Source of the DNA: Aquimarina acroporae
Lineage (GTDB): Bacteria; Bacteroidota; Bacteroidia; Flavobacteriales; Flavobacteriaceae
Length of the DNA: 64,000 bases
Assembly (NCBI RefSeq): GCF_023195925.1
Contig: NZ_JALPRE010000003.1
Span: 62,001 to 126,000, forward strand
Reading direction: 5' to 3'
Position numbers and translations under genes: made by a program. A model generated the notes under the pieces. The model had not been told where the DNA came from and made no database searches. It saw only the letters and a list, made by a program, of their open reading frames with translations. Shown piece after piece: positions 1-9,142 of this stretch (position 1 is its first letter; each line of letters starts with the position of its first letter).

Positions 1-1865
1 CCATCGGGTACAATTATAAGCTCCCTACCCTTTAATAATGGGGCAATAGGAGAGATAAGATCCTGATATAACTGGTGAGCAATTGTTTTATAAGCTTTGG
101 TATGTTTGTTGGCGATTGCCCGTCTAAATTGTGTTATTTTTTTGGGAATATTTAAAATATTAAGTGCTTTTATTTCGATTTTGTCCTTTGTTATCGCAAA
201 AACATATGTAGTACTTTCTGAGGTAAAAAATTCTAACAAATCGGTCTCCTTATTTAACATTTTTTGAATTTCATCTACTAGAATGACAGAGTTTTGAAAT
301 TTAAGCCGATAATATTTGGGATGTTTGTCTTTAAAAATATTCGATAAAGAATCCTCTATTCTGTCGATATTAGCTATCTTTTTTTCGTATTCTTGAATTT
401 TTGATTGATCTATATCGATATTAGAACTTTCTTCAATGATTCGGGATTGGTAAAATGCTCTATTAATTCTTTGAATTCTATCCATTTCTAATAGGTTGTC
501 TGATAACCCAGAAAATTCCTTTGTTTTTGCTTCATTAATTAAATCCTTTAAGGTATTACCTTTACTTTTTTCTACGTAATAGATTATTTTTTGAGGTGTT
601 TGTTGAGTTTTTGCTTCTTTATATAGCAGAAATTCTGCATCAACGGCGTCAGCATAGACTTTTCTTGCATTTTTGGCAAATGCCATTTTATCTTTATGGC
701 TCTGGTAAGATTTTCTAATATAATCGATTAGTATGTCAGCTTGTTCATATATTTTTAAGCTACTATTTAAATCTCTTATATTTTTATCTTTAATAAATCT
801 CTCTTGTAATACTTTCGCTTTTCCGTGTAGAATTTTTAGTAATAGCTTTGAGTCGTAATATTCACTTGGGGTAAATGTATCCCTGTTGTCTTTGGAGTAT
901 GGTTTCTTATTTGATACTATAGCCTTGTCAAAATAGGAAATAGTTTTGTTAAACTCATTAAGTTTCTTTTTTTTGACTTGAACGTCTATTATTAACAAAT
1001 TTAAATCTACGATTTTTTGATCATCTTTGCTTAAGACGTTCATGTACCCATTAAGAGTTTTGTGATAATATTTTAGTGCACTATCATATTCTTTTTTGTC
1101 GTTGTAAATATTTCCGATGTCTAAACAAAGATCAGCGACATCTAAGCGATTTTCTCCATAAACATCTATTAGAATATTTAAACTTTTTTTGTAAAACAAT
1201 AATGCTTTTTCATAATCTTCTTTAAGATAATAGAGCGCTCCTATATTCTTATAATTTTTGCCATTTTCAACATAATTTTTTCCAAATAATTTGGCGATTA
1301 TATGTATGCTCCTTTCATAAAGATCAATAGCATTACTAAATTCCCCTTTTTTAGCAAGAATATCCCCAATACTATTATAAACAAATGCAACCATATCTGC
1401 TTTTTTGCAATATTGGAAGACTATTAGAGATTTGTTATAAGCTCTTAAGGCCATTTCATGGCGTAACAAATTTTTATAGGTGACACCAAGGTTTAAAAAA
1501 CCGTATCCAGTATATAAATGATTCTTTCCATATCTTTGGATTGCTAACTTTAAAAATATTCTAAAGTAATCAAGGGCAATTTCATATTCATTAAGGTTTC
1601 TATAAACAAATCCTATCTGGGCGTAGTAAATCAAGATTTTCTCTTGATCTTGGTCGATCCGCTGTAACTCAAAGTCCAGTGCGTTTTTCAAATAAGTAAG
1701 AGATGTGCCTAACTCTTTTTTTGATAACCTAAACTGTGTTTTGTTAAGATATTGTGACTCTAATACGCTATCCTGTTCTACTTGAGCCTCTCCTCTACTA
1801 AATGAAATTATAAAAATTAAAAACCATATGGTTTTAACCAGCATAGGTGGTCGAGGTAGCGTCAT
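1..1865 (-). CDS. TPR-CHAT protein, C-terminus cut by window edge
   Basis: An open frame runs from an ATG at 1865 (or 1844) to the left edge without a stop, giving 621 visible codons. The N-terminus is a signal-peptide-like stretch (MLVKTIWFLIFIISF from the second ATG). About ten tetratricopeptide units follow (repeated pattern of Y..LG..Y.....YE.AL..Y..SL), then a helical linker, then the start of a CHAT domain (caspase-like; segment LLEFFTSESTTYVFAITKD, ending with IIVPDG at the edge). The catalytic His/Cys part lies outside the window. CHAT proteins are often caspase-like proteases, but secreted TPR-CHAT proteins of Bacteroidota are mostly uncharacterised. The second ATG gives the cleaner signal peptide. 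Confidence 0.8.
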   Translation of the reverse strand, partial: MTLPRPPMLVKTIWFLIFIISFSRGEAQVEQDSVLESQYLNKTQFRLSKKELGTSLTYLKNALDFELQRIDQDQEKILIYYAQIGFVYRNLNEYEIALDYFRIFLKLAIQRYGKNHLYTGYGFLNLGVTYKNLLRHEMALRAYNKSLIVFQYCKKADMVAFVYNSIGDILAKKGEFSNAIDLYERSIHIIAKLFGKNYVENGKNYKNIGALYYLKEDYEKALLFYKKSLNILIDVYGENRLDVADLCLDIGNIYNDKKEYDSALKYYHKTLNGYMNVLSKDDQKIVDLNLLIIDVQVKKKKLNEFNKTISYFDKAIVSNKKPYSKDNRDTFTPSEYYDSKLLLKILHGKAKVLQERFIKDKNIRDLNSSLKIYEQADILIDYIRKSYQSHKDKMAFAKNARKVYADAVDAEFLLYKEAKTQQTPQKIIYYVEKSKGNTLKDLINEAKTKEFSGLSDNLLEMDRIQRINRAFYQSRIIEESSNIDIDQSKIQEYEKKIANIDRIEDSLSNIFKDKHPKYYRLKFQNSVILVDEIQKMLNKETDLLEFFTSESTTYVFAITKDKIEIKALNILNIPKKITQFRRAIANKHTKAYKTIAHQLYQDLISPIAPLLKGRELIIVPD

Positions 1866-1978
1866 GTTAATTAGTTTATATCCTTTATATAGTTAATATC
1901 AAATATCGTAAAAATGTTACCATAGAATCTTCATAGTTTTTCTATACCATTACTTTAGTTACATCTCGTGCTTATTTT

Positions 1979-1986
1979 TATCTTTG
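1979..1986 (+). promoter_or_regulatory. -7 element of tyrS promoter
   Basis: TATCTTTG matches the Bacteroidota -7 consensus TAnnTTTG exactly. It lies 26 bases before the ATG at 2013, so it excludes the longer GTG start at 1968, which is upstream of it. No clear -33 TTG was seen at the right distance. Confidence 0.5.
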
Positions 1987-2012
1987 TCGCTCTTAAAAAG
2001 AATGATATAAAA

Positions 2013-3308
2013 ATGGCTAAGAATTTTATAGAAGAATTACGCTGGAGAGGAATGCTACATGATGCAATGCCTGGTACCGAAGAATATCTAATAGAACAAA
2101 TGCGATCTGCCTATGTAGGTTTTGATCCTACTGCTGATTCATTGCATATTGGTAATTTGGTTCCTATTATGTTATTGGCGCATTATCAAAGAGCAGGGCA
2201 TAAACCATTTGCTCTTGTAGGAGGAGCTACAGGTATGATTGGTGATCCTTCAGGAAAGTCTGCAGAGCGTAACCTTTTAGACGAAAAAACACTTCGCCAT
2301 AATCAGGAAGCTATAAAAAAGCAATTAGGAAGATTTTTAGATTTCGAAAGCGATGCTCCTAATGCCGCAGTTTTGGTGAATAACTACGACTGGATGAAGG
2401 AGTTTTCGTTTTTAGAGTTTATTAGAGATGTTGGTAAGCACATTACTGTGAATTATATGATGGCCAAAGACTCGGTAAAAAACCGAATTTCATCAGAATC
2501 TTCAGAAGGGATGTCGTTTACAGAGTTTACCTATCAATTGGTACAGGGATATGACTTCTTACATCTGTATCGAGAACACGAATGTACATTACAAATGGGA
2601 GGAAGTGACCAATGGGGTAATATTACTACTGGCACTGAGCTTATACGAAGAATTGCTGGAGGAAAAGGATATGCGCTTACTTGTCCGTTAATAACAAAAT
2701 CTGATGGTTCTAAGTTTGGGAAATCTGAAGGGGGTAATGTATGGTTAGATGCCAAAAGAACATCTCCTTATAAGTTTTACCAATATTGGTTAAACACTAG
2801 TGATGAAGATGCAGAAAAGTATATCAAAATATTTACGTTTTTAAGTAAGGAAGAAATAGATGTACTTATAAAAGAGCATAAAGAAGCGCCACATATGCGA
2901 ATTTTACAGAAAAAATTAGCAGATGAGGTTACGGTAATTGTTCATTCTCAAGAAGATTTAGATAATGCTATCAAAGCCTCGAATATTTTATTTGGAAAAT
3001 CTACTTCGGAAGATTTAAAGCAATTGGATGAGGCTACTTTTTTAGATGTTTTTGATGGTGTACCTCAGGCAGAATTGTCAAAAGAAACTATTGCTACTGG
3101 TCTAGATATTATTGGGGCATTGGCAGAGGGGACAGGATTCCTAAAATCTAATGGAGAAGCCAGAAGAGCTTTAAAAGAGAATTCAATTTCTGTAAACAAA
3201 GAAAAGGTAAAAGAAGGTTTTTCTATTACAGAAGAAGACTTGATTAATGGTCAGTTCGTTTTACTGCAAAGAGGTAAGAAGAATTATTTTGTGATAAGAG
3301 CTATTTAA
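2013..3308 (+). CDS. tyrS: tyrosyl-tRNA synthetase
   Basis: Class I aminoacyl-tRNA synthetase that charges tRNA-Tyr in the cytoplasm. The HIGH-type motif appears as HIGN, the tyrosine/AMP pocket segment as GGSDQWGN, and the KMSKS loop as KFGKS. A C-terminal S4-like RNA-binding domain ([17 protein letters not shown]) follows. At 431 residues it has the normal bacterial TyrRS length. The start at 2013 (MAKNFIEEL) was chosen because the reading-frame extension back to a GTG at 1968 has no homologous look and would begin upstream of the -7 element. It is transcribed alone and followed by a strong hairpin terminator. Confidence 0.97.
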   Translation: MAKNFIEELRWRGMLHDAMPGTEEYLIEQMRSAYVGFDPTADSLHIGNLVPIMLLAHYQRAGHKPFALVGGATGMIGDPSGKSAERNLLDEKTLRHNQEAIKKQLGRFLDFESDAPNAAVLVNNYDWMKEFSFLEFIRDVGKHITVNYMMAKDSVKNRISSESSEGMSFTEFTYQLVQGYDFLHLYREHECTLQMGGSDQWGNITTGTELIRRIAGGKGYALTCPLITKSDGSKFGKSEGGNVWLDAKRTSPYKFYQYWLNTSDEDAEKYIKIFTFLSKEEIDVLIKEHKEAPHMRILQKKLADEVTVIVHSQEDLDNAIKASNILFGKSTSEDLKQLDEATFLDVFDGVPQAELSKETIATGLDIIGALAEGTGFLKSNGEARRALKENSISVNKEKVKEGFSITEEDLINGQFVLLQRGKKNYFVIRAI

Positions 3309-3336
3309 GTGCTTTTACATATTTAAAATTATTAAA

Positions 3337-3387
3337 TCTCTTGATTCCTAGATAGAGTTTATGCTTTGGGAATCAAGAGATTTTTTA
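3337..3387 (+). terminator. rho-independent terminator after tyrS
   Basis: A perfect 12-bp stem (TCTCTTGATTCC at 3337-3348 with GGAATCAAGAGA at 3369-3380) is followed by a run of T. It sits between convergent genes and may also help end the receptor transcript from the other side, where the T run is weaker. Confidence 0.85.
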
Positions 3388-3427
3388 TTGAATAGAACAA
3401 GGTTTTTCGATTGATGAATGCCCTCGA

Positions 3428-5824
3428 TTAATTACCTATTCGGTCTTGTTCATCTTCTAGTCCAGATTTTCTCTGTTTTTTGGTTTTTACATCTTTATTA
3501 CCGAAAGAATGACTTATATAAAATTGTACTGTTCGGCTATCGCTACCTCCGTTTCCGTCAATAAAAAGATCTCCAAATTGGGTAGTTCCCCTCCAAGGGA
3601 TGGTATATAAGATATCGTTTCCGGTGAGCTTAACGGTCCAGTTATCCCATTTCTTTTGTAGTCCAATATTTAATGCTCCTAGAGAATCTGTATTATAGGT
3701 TCCACCCCAAATAGAAGGGCTGCTATACCAACCGCTAATCTCTAAATTGAACCCTTTATCAAGTTTAAATGTACTTTGGGCATAACCGCCATAGGTTGTT
3801 TGATCAACGGGAATAAAGGAAGGATCAGTAGCTTTAAAATTACTGTAAAATATGTACCCGCTCATATAAACACTCCACCAGTCATTTATTTTTTTTGGAT
3901 ATGAAATACTCAAATTAATGACTTCTTGATCTGCAACATTTCGAGTATTAATAAAATTTCTGTTTTCACCTTCTGCTTCAGTTACCTGTGCGAAAAAGTC
4001 ATTTATATAAGAATAGCTCAAGCTGGTGGTAAGCGTATATTTATAAGTATGGGATAGTTTTATGTTATCGGTATACTGCGGTTGTAAGAATGGATTACCT
4101 CTCCTAAAACTTAGTTCGTCTAGTTGAAATTCAAAAGGATTTAATGCTTGGTAGTTTGGGCGTTGTATTCTGCGACTGTATAGTAAAGCTAAAGAATTAT
4201 TTCTTGAGGCTTGGTAAGTTATACCTCCAGAGGGAAACCAATCTGTGTAGTTTCGCTCTACAATTTCGTTATCATTTTGACTAGATGATGTAAGGTTCCC
4301 TTTAGAATCAGTGTTTTCTACACGAAGACCTGCTTGTATTTTGAATTTTTTAATTCCAAAGCTGTAATTTATATAACCTGCGGTAACAACTTCATCATAA
4401 ACAAAAGTGTTACTGCGATTCTCGTCTAATGAACGAATTCCGTTTTCGATGGTAAAGAAATCAAATATGTTATCAGTTTTAACAAAAGAAAGCTTTGATC
4501 CTATAGAAAGATTTCCCTTTCCTAGTTTTTGTTCATAATCGGCTTTGGCAACATAAATATCTATATCTATAGGAGTGTCTTGTTCGGTTATATTTTGGTT
4601 TAGGGGGCTCCCATCAGCAGTAACATAAAAGTTTGGTTGATTGTTGAAGCGATCTCTCTGGTAAAAGCCATAATTTAGGTCAATTAGCAAGCTTCTACCC
4701 AGTGTATCTTTATAACGATAATTGAAATTAGTATTTAAATTTAAACTTTCATTGTCACTGTTATTTGGTGCTAGCAATATACTATCGATTACACCTGTGT
4801 TTCGTTGTATAATTGGAGTCCTTGAATTTGTTTCAGAAGAAGCATCTCTATGAGATAAGTTGGCAGATATCCCAATCGTATTTTTTTTGTTAATTGTATA
4901 ATCTGCCGAGGTTCTAATATTGTGATTAGTAACATCATTTTCGGTATTAGAACGGGCATCAAATATTTTATCTCCTTGTATTCGAAATAAATTAATGAAG
5001 TTGGTCGATTTTCCGATGAAATTACTGTAATTGGCAGTTAATGTCCATTTTTTAGTTTTGGTTGTAATTCCTATTTGACTATTATTTCTTAGAAAATCAC
5101 CATAAGTTAAAGTGTTCGAAAAACTGCCAATTGTACCAAGTCCTTTTTCTCTCTTTAGGCGTATGTTGATAATTCCTGCGTTTCCTGCGGCATCATATTT
5201 AGATGAGGGTTGAGTAATGATCTCTATACTTTCTATCTCATCTGCTTGTAATGATTGTAAAAAAGAAGTAAGATCATCACCTTGAAGAAAGCTCTGGTGG
5301 TCATCAATATATATAAGAACACCACTTTTACCTTCTACTACAATATTATCATTATTGTCTACACGTACTCCTGGAGCTTTACGAAGTACTTCTAAGCTAT
5401 TGTTTCCAGACGATGTAATTGTTTCGGCTACATTAAATACTGTTTTGTCAGGCTTAACCTCTACAATGGGTTTTTTGGCAGTAACCGTAACTTCTTCAAG
5501 AGATTCTGTGTTTTGTTCTAAAACTATAGTTTCCAATTCTAAAGACGGAGTAGAAAATAAAATGGATTTATTATAGGAGGTAAAACCAATACTGCTAATG
5601 GTAAGCTGATAAGTATTGTTTTCTATATCTTTTAGTAAAAATGTACCTTTTTCGTCTGTTATTCCGGCTTTCACCAGTTTTTGGTTAGAATTCCTTAAAA
5701 TGACATTAGCATATGGTACAGGTTGATTAGCTGAATCTTTAACATTTCCGCTAATTGTTTGAGCGTAAAGAAGATTAATGGTACTTGCAATGAAGTACAT
5801 AAAAATAAATAGTAACGATTTCAT
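3428..5824 (-). CDS. TonB-dependent receptor, outer-membrane beta-barrel family
   Basis: A 798-residue outer-membrane protein. It has a signal peptide (to about residue 21, ending YAQ), a carboxypeptidase-regulatory-like beta-sandwich (about 22-110, with SGNVKDSANQPVPYANVIL), a short plug-like domain (about 120-225, with APGVRVDNNDNIVVEGKSG) and a long barrel of the Bacteroidota family usually listed as outer membrane protein beta-barrel 3. The substrate cannot be told from sequence. It is divergent from a LytS/LytTR two-component pair, which may control it. The C-terminus ends in a charged tail (KKQRKSGLEDEQDRIGN) after the last strand instead of a terminal aromatic residue. Confidence 0.85.
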   Translation of the reverse strand: MKSLLFIFMYFIASTINLLYAQTISGNVKDSANQPVPYANVILRNSNQKLVKAGITDEKGTFLLKDIENNTYQLTISSIGFTSYNKSILFSTPSLELETIVLEQNTESLEEVTVTAKKPIVEVKPDKTVFNVAETITSSGNNSLEVLRKAPGVRVDNNDNIVVEGKSGVLIYIDDHQSFLQGDDLTSFLQSLQADEIESIEIITQPSSKYDAAGNAGIINIRLKREKGLGTIGSFSNTLTYGDFLRNNSQIGITTKTKKWTLTANYSNFIGKSTNFINLFRIQGDKIFDARSNTENDVTNHNIRTSADYTINKKNTIGISANLSHRDASSETNSRTPIIQRNTGVIDSILLAPNNSDNESLNLNTNFNYRYKDTLGRSLLIDLNYGFYQRDRFNNQPNFYVTADGSPLNQNITEQDTPIDIDIYVAKADYEQKLGKGNLSIGSKLSFVKTDNIFDFFTIENGIRSLDENRSNTFVYDEVVTAGYINYSFGIKKFKIQAGLRVENTDSKGNLTSSSQNDNEIVERNYTDWFPSGGITYQASRNNSLALLYSRRIQRPNYQALNPFEFQLDELSFRRGNPFLQPQYTDNIKLSHTYKYTLTTSLSYSYINDFFAQVTEAEGENRNFINTRNVADQEVINLSISYPKKINDWWSVYMSGYIFYSNFKATDPSFIPVDQTTYGGYAQSTFKLDKGFNLEISGWYSSPSIWGGTYNTDSLGALNIGLQKKWDNWTVKLTGNDILYTIPWRGTTQFGDLFIDGNGGSDSRTVQFYISHSFGNKDVKTKKQRKSGLEDEQDRIGN

Positions 5825-5880
5825 AATTTCTGATTTGATTCAAAGATGTGGACTTTCGATTATTGTTAAAAGGTGTTTTG

Positions 5881-5926
5881 GTTGAATGGCCCAATAGATC
5901 GACTAGTGGTCCTAGGGCGATTCAAC
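5881..5926. repeat. 46-bp inverted repeat in divergent intergenic region
   Basis: Arms GTTGAATGGCCC (5881-5892) and GGGCGATTCAAC (5915-5926) pair at 11 of 12 positions around a 22-base loop. It lies 57 bases upstream of the receptor start and about 165 bases upstream of the kinase start, so it could be a leader hairpin of the receptor mRNA or a regulator site. Confidence 0.45.
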
Positions 5927-6090
5927 GGTATATAGTACCACTGATCGAATAATTCTTCTCTAAGGTTTTGTTTAGAATTAACTTAGTTCAGTATCTTAGA
6001 ATATCTATAGTGTAACTTTTGGGAGATATGGGGCATGTGGTTATATATGATACGAGTATATGTTTTTAATGAATCAAAAGACTAATAATT

Positions 6091-7152
6091 ATGTGGAATA
6101 AAAGTATATTTGGTATTAGGTTGGGGGAATTTACAGTTGTTATTGCTGGCTATTTGTTGTTTTCTTGTATTTATCGTTTAACACTCTGGACCTCTTACCT
6201 AAATCAACCAGATCCGTTAAAATTACTCTTCAGTGTTTGGGAATGGTTTGATAATGCTGGATTACATTATTTAATAATGCTTTTAACCACCTTTGGGATT
6301 TGGGTATTAATTTTTAGAATATACAAACACTGGAAACTTCGTTATCGTTTATTATTACATTTGTTAACCTTACCATTTTTTATAATCGTAGTTTGGAAAG
6401 GTTATTACTGGGTTTGTGATCAGTTAGGTGTAAGTCATTTGGTAGGAGATCAAGAAAAATGGGATATTTATATTCCGGCTTTAATTTATTTTATCCAGTT
6501 TTCAATATTTCATGCTTATGAATCTTATATAAGTAATCAACGTAAAATCAGATATGAAATCGAATTGAAAAATGTAGCATTAAAAAGTGAACTTAGTGCT
6601 ATTAAAGCACAGCTTAACCCTCATTTTTTATACAATGTGTTTAATACTATAAATGCGAGTATCCCTAAAGAGATGGAAGGTACTCGTGAGATGATTGCAG
6701 ATCTATCAGATTTATTTCGATATCAACTGAGAGCGAGTAGAGAAGATATGGTTCCATTGAAGGATGAATTAGACTTTGTGCGTAAATATTTAGATTTGGA
6801 ACAAAAACGGTTTGAGGATCGTTTGCATATAGATATTCAAGTCGATGAGGGGTTATTGAATCGCAAAATTCCACCAATGTTATTACAACCTTTGGTAGAA
6901 AACTCTGTAAAACATGGGATTTCTCCTTTAACCGAAGGTGGTAAAGTGACTATTATCATAAAAGAAGAGGAAAAAGGAAGGCTATTATTTGAAATTAGAG
7001 ATACAGGAATAGGAGTTAAAGATAAAGTTAACATTATGAACACAGGGGTAGGCTTGAGTAATACACAAAAACGATTAGAGAAAATGTATAACTCGGGATT
7101 GTTTTTAGCTGATAATAAGCCACAAGGTTTAATAGTGCAATTTAGTATTTGA
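6091..7152 (+). CDS. LytS/YehU-type sensor histidine kinase
   Basis: Membrane sensor kinase of the His_kinase (PF06580) family, which pairs with LytTR regulators. About four N-terminal transmembrane segments lie within residues 12-140. A short coiled coil leads to the phospho-acceptor motif NPHFLYN (His178) and then a HATPase module (N-box LVENSVKHGI, G-box GIGVKD and VGLSNTQKRL). There is no recognisable extracellular ligand domain, so the stimulus is unknown. The partner regulator begins 24 bases downstream. The gene is divergent from a TonB receptor, its most likely nearby target. Confidence 0.93.
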   Translation: MWNKSIFGIRLGEFTVVIAGYLLFSCIYRLTLWTSYLNQPDPLKLLFSVWEWFDNAGLHYLIMLLTTFGIWVLIFRIYKHWKLRYRLLLHLLTLPFFIIVVWKGYYWVCDQLGVSHLVGDQEKWDIYIPALIYFIQFSIFHAYESYISNQRKIRYEIELKNVALKSELSAIKAQLNPHFLYNVFNTINASIPKEMEGTREMIADLSDLFRYQLRASREDMVPLKDELDFVRKYLDLEQKRFEDRLHIDIQVDEGLLNRKIPPMLLQPLVENSVKHGISPLTEGGKVTIIIKEEEKGRLLFEIRDTGIGVKDKVNIMNTGVGLSNTQKRLEKMYNSGLFLADNKPQGLIVQFSI

Positions 7153-7176
7153 GCAAAAACAGTAATATAAAAAGAT

Positions 7177-7896
7177 GTGAAAAAAGTAGTTATAGTTGAC
7201 GACGAAAAATCTGGTCGTTCTTTGATTAAAGAATACCTAGAATCGCATCCTGATTTAGTTTTATTAGGAGAAGCTAATAATGGTGTAGATGCCATAAAGA
7301 TTATCAATGAATTTAAGCCAGATTTGGTATTTATGGATATCCAAATGCCAGGAATGAATGGTTTTGATGTTTTGGAGCACTTAGAAGAGCTTCCACAGAT
7401 TGTTTTTAGTACTGCATATGATCAGTATGCGCTTAAAGCTTTTGAAGTACATGCAGTAGATTATTTGCTAAAACCATATACCAAAGATCGTTTTGATACT
7501 GCTATTTCACGTATTGGGGATATAAAACAAATTATTCCTTTAGCCGAAGATCACATAGAGCAAAAACATGAATTTCCTAAACGTATTATTGTGCAGAAAG
7601 GTACAAAGTATGTTACCTTAAGTATAAATGAAATTTACCATATAGAAGCATATGGAGATTACTCTAAATTACATACAATTTCAGATACTTTTATAAGTAA
7701 TCATGGTATCAGTACATTAGAAGAAAAACTAGATCCAAAGGAATTTTTACGTATTCACCGCAGTACCATTGTACATCTTGATAAGATTAAAGAAGTTGCA
7801 AAATATGGCAAAAGTTATATGCTTATTCTTCTAAATCAAGAAAATGTAAAAGTGAGTAGAGGGTATGCAGATAAGATCAAAGCTTTAATGTTTTAA
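7177..7896 (+). CDS. LytTR-family response regulator
   Basis: Receiver domain at residues 1-120 with the acidic pair D8/D9, phospho-acceptor D54 (VFMDIQMPG) and K99 in the LLKP motif. A C-terminal LytTR DNA-binding domain follows (about 135-235, with HIEAYGDYSKLHT and FLRIHRSTIVHLDKI). Translation starts at GTG 7177, because the ATG overlapping it at 7175 is followed at once by a stop. It is co-transcribed with the LytS-type kinase. LytTR proteins bind imperfect direct repeats; none was assigned here. Confidence 0.94.
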   Translation: MKKVVIVDDEKSGRSLIKEYLESHPDLVLLGEANNGVDAIKIINEFKPDLVFMDIQMPGMNGFDVLEHLEELPQIVFSTAYDQYALKAFEVHAVDYLLKPYTKDRFDTAISRIGDIKQIIPLAEDHIEQKHEFPKRIIVQKGTKYVTLSINEIYHIEAYGDYSKLHTISDTFISNHGISTLEEKLDPKEFLRIHRSTIVHLDKIKEVAKYGKSYMLILLNQENVKVSRGYADKIKALMF

Positions 7897-7973
7897 ATAG
7901 TATTAAAACAAGGGTTTAAAGAAGATTGTTGCGATGAAAGATGTAATTTTTATTCAATGATATTTGTAATCAT

Positions 7974-8014
7974 AAAAAAACAAAGCCTACTTAGAGAAAT
8001 CTTCGTAGGCTTTG
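7974..8014 (-). terminator. terminator of the YHS gene
   Basis: On the minus strand CAAAGCCTAC and GTAGGCTTTG form a perfect 10-bp stem (7981-7990 with 8005-8014), and seven T follow (7974-7980). It is placed just downstream of the YHS-domain gene and may also block read-through from the LytTR gene. Confidence 0.85.
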
Positions 8015-8088
8015 TCAACTAACCAATCAATTATTGAAAAAAACTTAGCAATCAATGTGGCTCGACGCTACCACACCAAAAGTATCTT

Positions 8089-8538
8089 CTATTTTTTTGT
8101 TTTAATATTTTGCCAATTTTGATCTGCTTTGATTTGCAGTTTTTCTGCATCTTCTTCAATCCATTTGTCGAGAGTGTTTATTCCCCAGGAATTATAAAAC
8201 AGATATAGTTTTCCGTCTCTTATCTCAAAGGTTTTGGGATTAATATCTACTTTTTCACTATTTACCGCTACTGCGTAAGCGCAATAACCTCCATATTGTG
8301 GTATGTATTTATTTGGATCTTTTTTAAATTTTTCAAGATTCTCCTGATTAGCAAATTTGTATTTTACATTGTCATGAGTGGTCACAAACTTACTGTTTCC
8401 TTTCACTGCTTTGTTATTGAAATATTCAGTTACATCATAACCCTCAGCGACAAAACTTTTACTCGTATTATAGTCGATATTCTGAGCGCTTATTGTGGTC
8501 ACTACAACCAATAATAAAGCAGTTATTATTTTTTTCAT
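8089..8538 (-). CDS. secreted YHS domain protein
   Basis: A 149-residue protein with a clear signal peptide (MKKIITALLLVVVTTISAQ). It contains a YHS-type domain (about 35-100: KYKFANQENLEKFKKDPNKY followed by PQYGGYCAYAVA). The YHS motif is thought to bind metal in other proteins. Here the single Cys in GGYCAYA resembles the periplasmic/secreted Bacteroidota form, whose function is unknown. It is followed by its own terminator and lies 85 bases after the DUF350 gene, so it may be a separate unit. Confidence 0.8.
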   Translation of the reverse strand: MKKIITALLLVVVTTISAQNIDYNTSKSFVAEGYDVTEYFNNKAVKGNSKFVTTHDNVKYKFANQENLEKFKKDPNKYIPQYGGYCAYAVAVNSEKVDINPKTFEIRDGKLYLFYNSWGINTLDKWIEEDAEKLQIKADQNWQNIKTKK

Positions 8539-8623
8539 CCTTTGTTTCTTGTAGTTTCATGTATTGAGTCGAAAAAAAATATAATCATTACAAGTTTAAC
8601 ATAATTATAAGATTTTTAAGGGG

Positions 8624-9142
8624 TTACATCAGGTAGTTGGTAACTTCTGGGTAAGGTACAAGAGCGCTTATGAGTAAACCAATACTGTCTTTTGCTATTA
8701 AAGTGATCGATAATAGGGTTGCAGAAATTATGATGGCTGTGGATACATTATTTTGTTGAATTTCTTTGAATTCATTAATCCCTTTTGTAAGCGCAGAGAA
8801 TAATAAAAATACAGAAGTATTAATAAGGATAGCAAAGACAAATCCTATAAGTAAATATAATCCTGAGTATTGAATAATTTGCCCAAATGAAATGTTGTTA
8901 TTCGAACTCATCGATAATCTTACCATATTGGTTATAGACGGAATTATTTCGGCAAGTATAATTCCAATGGATAAGATAATTCCAGCAGAGAAAATAGAAA
9001 ATGCCATATTTTCTTCACTCAAAGAGATGTTTTTAAAGAAGACTTTTTGTAGAATTTTAAACGAAATGAATAAGATTAATACAGAAACCAAAATGGCAAG
9101 GGCGATTTCAATAAAAGCTAATGTTAATAGTTTAGTTTCCAT
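8624..9142 (-). CDS. DUF350 family membrane protein
   Basis: A 172-residue integral membrane protein with about four transmembrane helices arranged as two similar halves. Each half shows the DUF350 look: SEENMAFSIFSAGIILSIGIIL in the first, and EIQQNNVSTAIIISATLLSITL with a following KDSIG in the second. No biochemical role is established for this family. Its start overlaps the end of the transglutaminase-like gene by 11 bases, so the two are translationally coupled and probably work together at the inner membrane. Confidence 0.78.
   Translation of the reverse strand: METKLLTLAFIEIALAILVSVLILFISFKILQKVFFKNISLSEENMAFSIFSAGIILSIGIILAEIIPSITNMVRLSMSSNNNISFGQIIQYSGLYLLIGFVFAILINTSVFLLFSALTKGINEFKEIQQNNVSTAIIISATLLSITLIAKDSIGLLISALVPYPEVTNYLM

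Noticed and set aside
1968..2012. Longer tyrS start at GTG 1968
   Set aside because: The -7 element at 1979-1986 lies inside the extension, and the added residues are hydrophobic and unlike TyrRS N-termini.
7938..7973. TGAT-N7-ATCA pattern after the LytTR gene, resembling the boxes of the right-hand island
   Set aside because: The spacing is 7 and not 4, there is no -7 element at 23 bp, and it lies at the 3' end of genes.
8041..8088. GC-richer stretch with TGTGG/CCACA pairing, considered as a tRNA or small RNA
   Set aside because: Only a 5-bp stem, no cloverleaf and no T-arm sequence; it is the 3' leader next to the YHS terminator.
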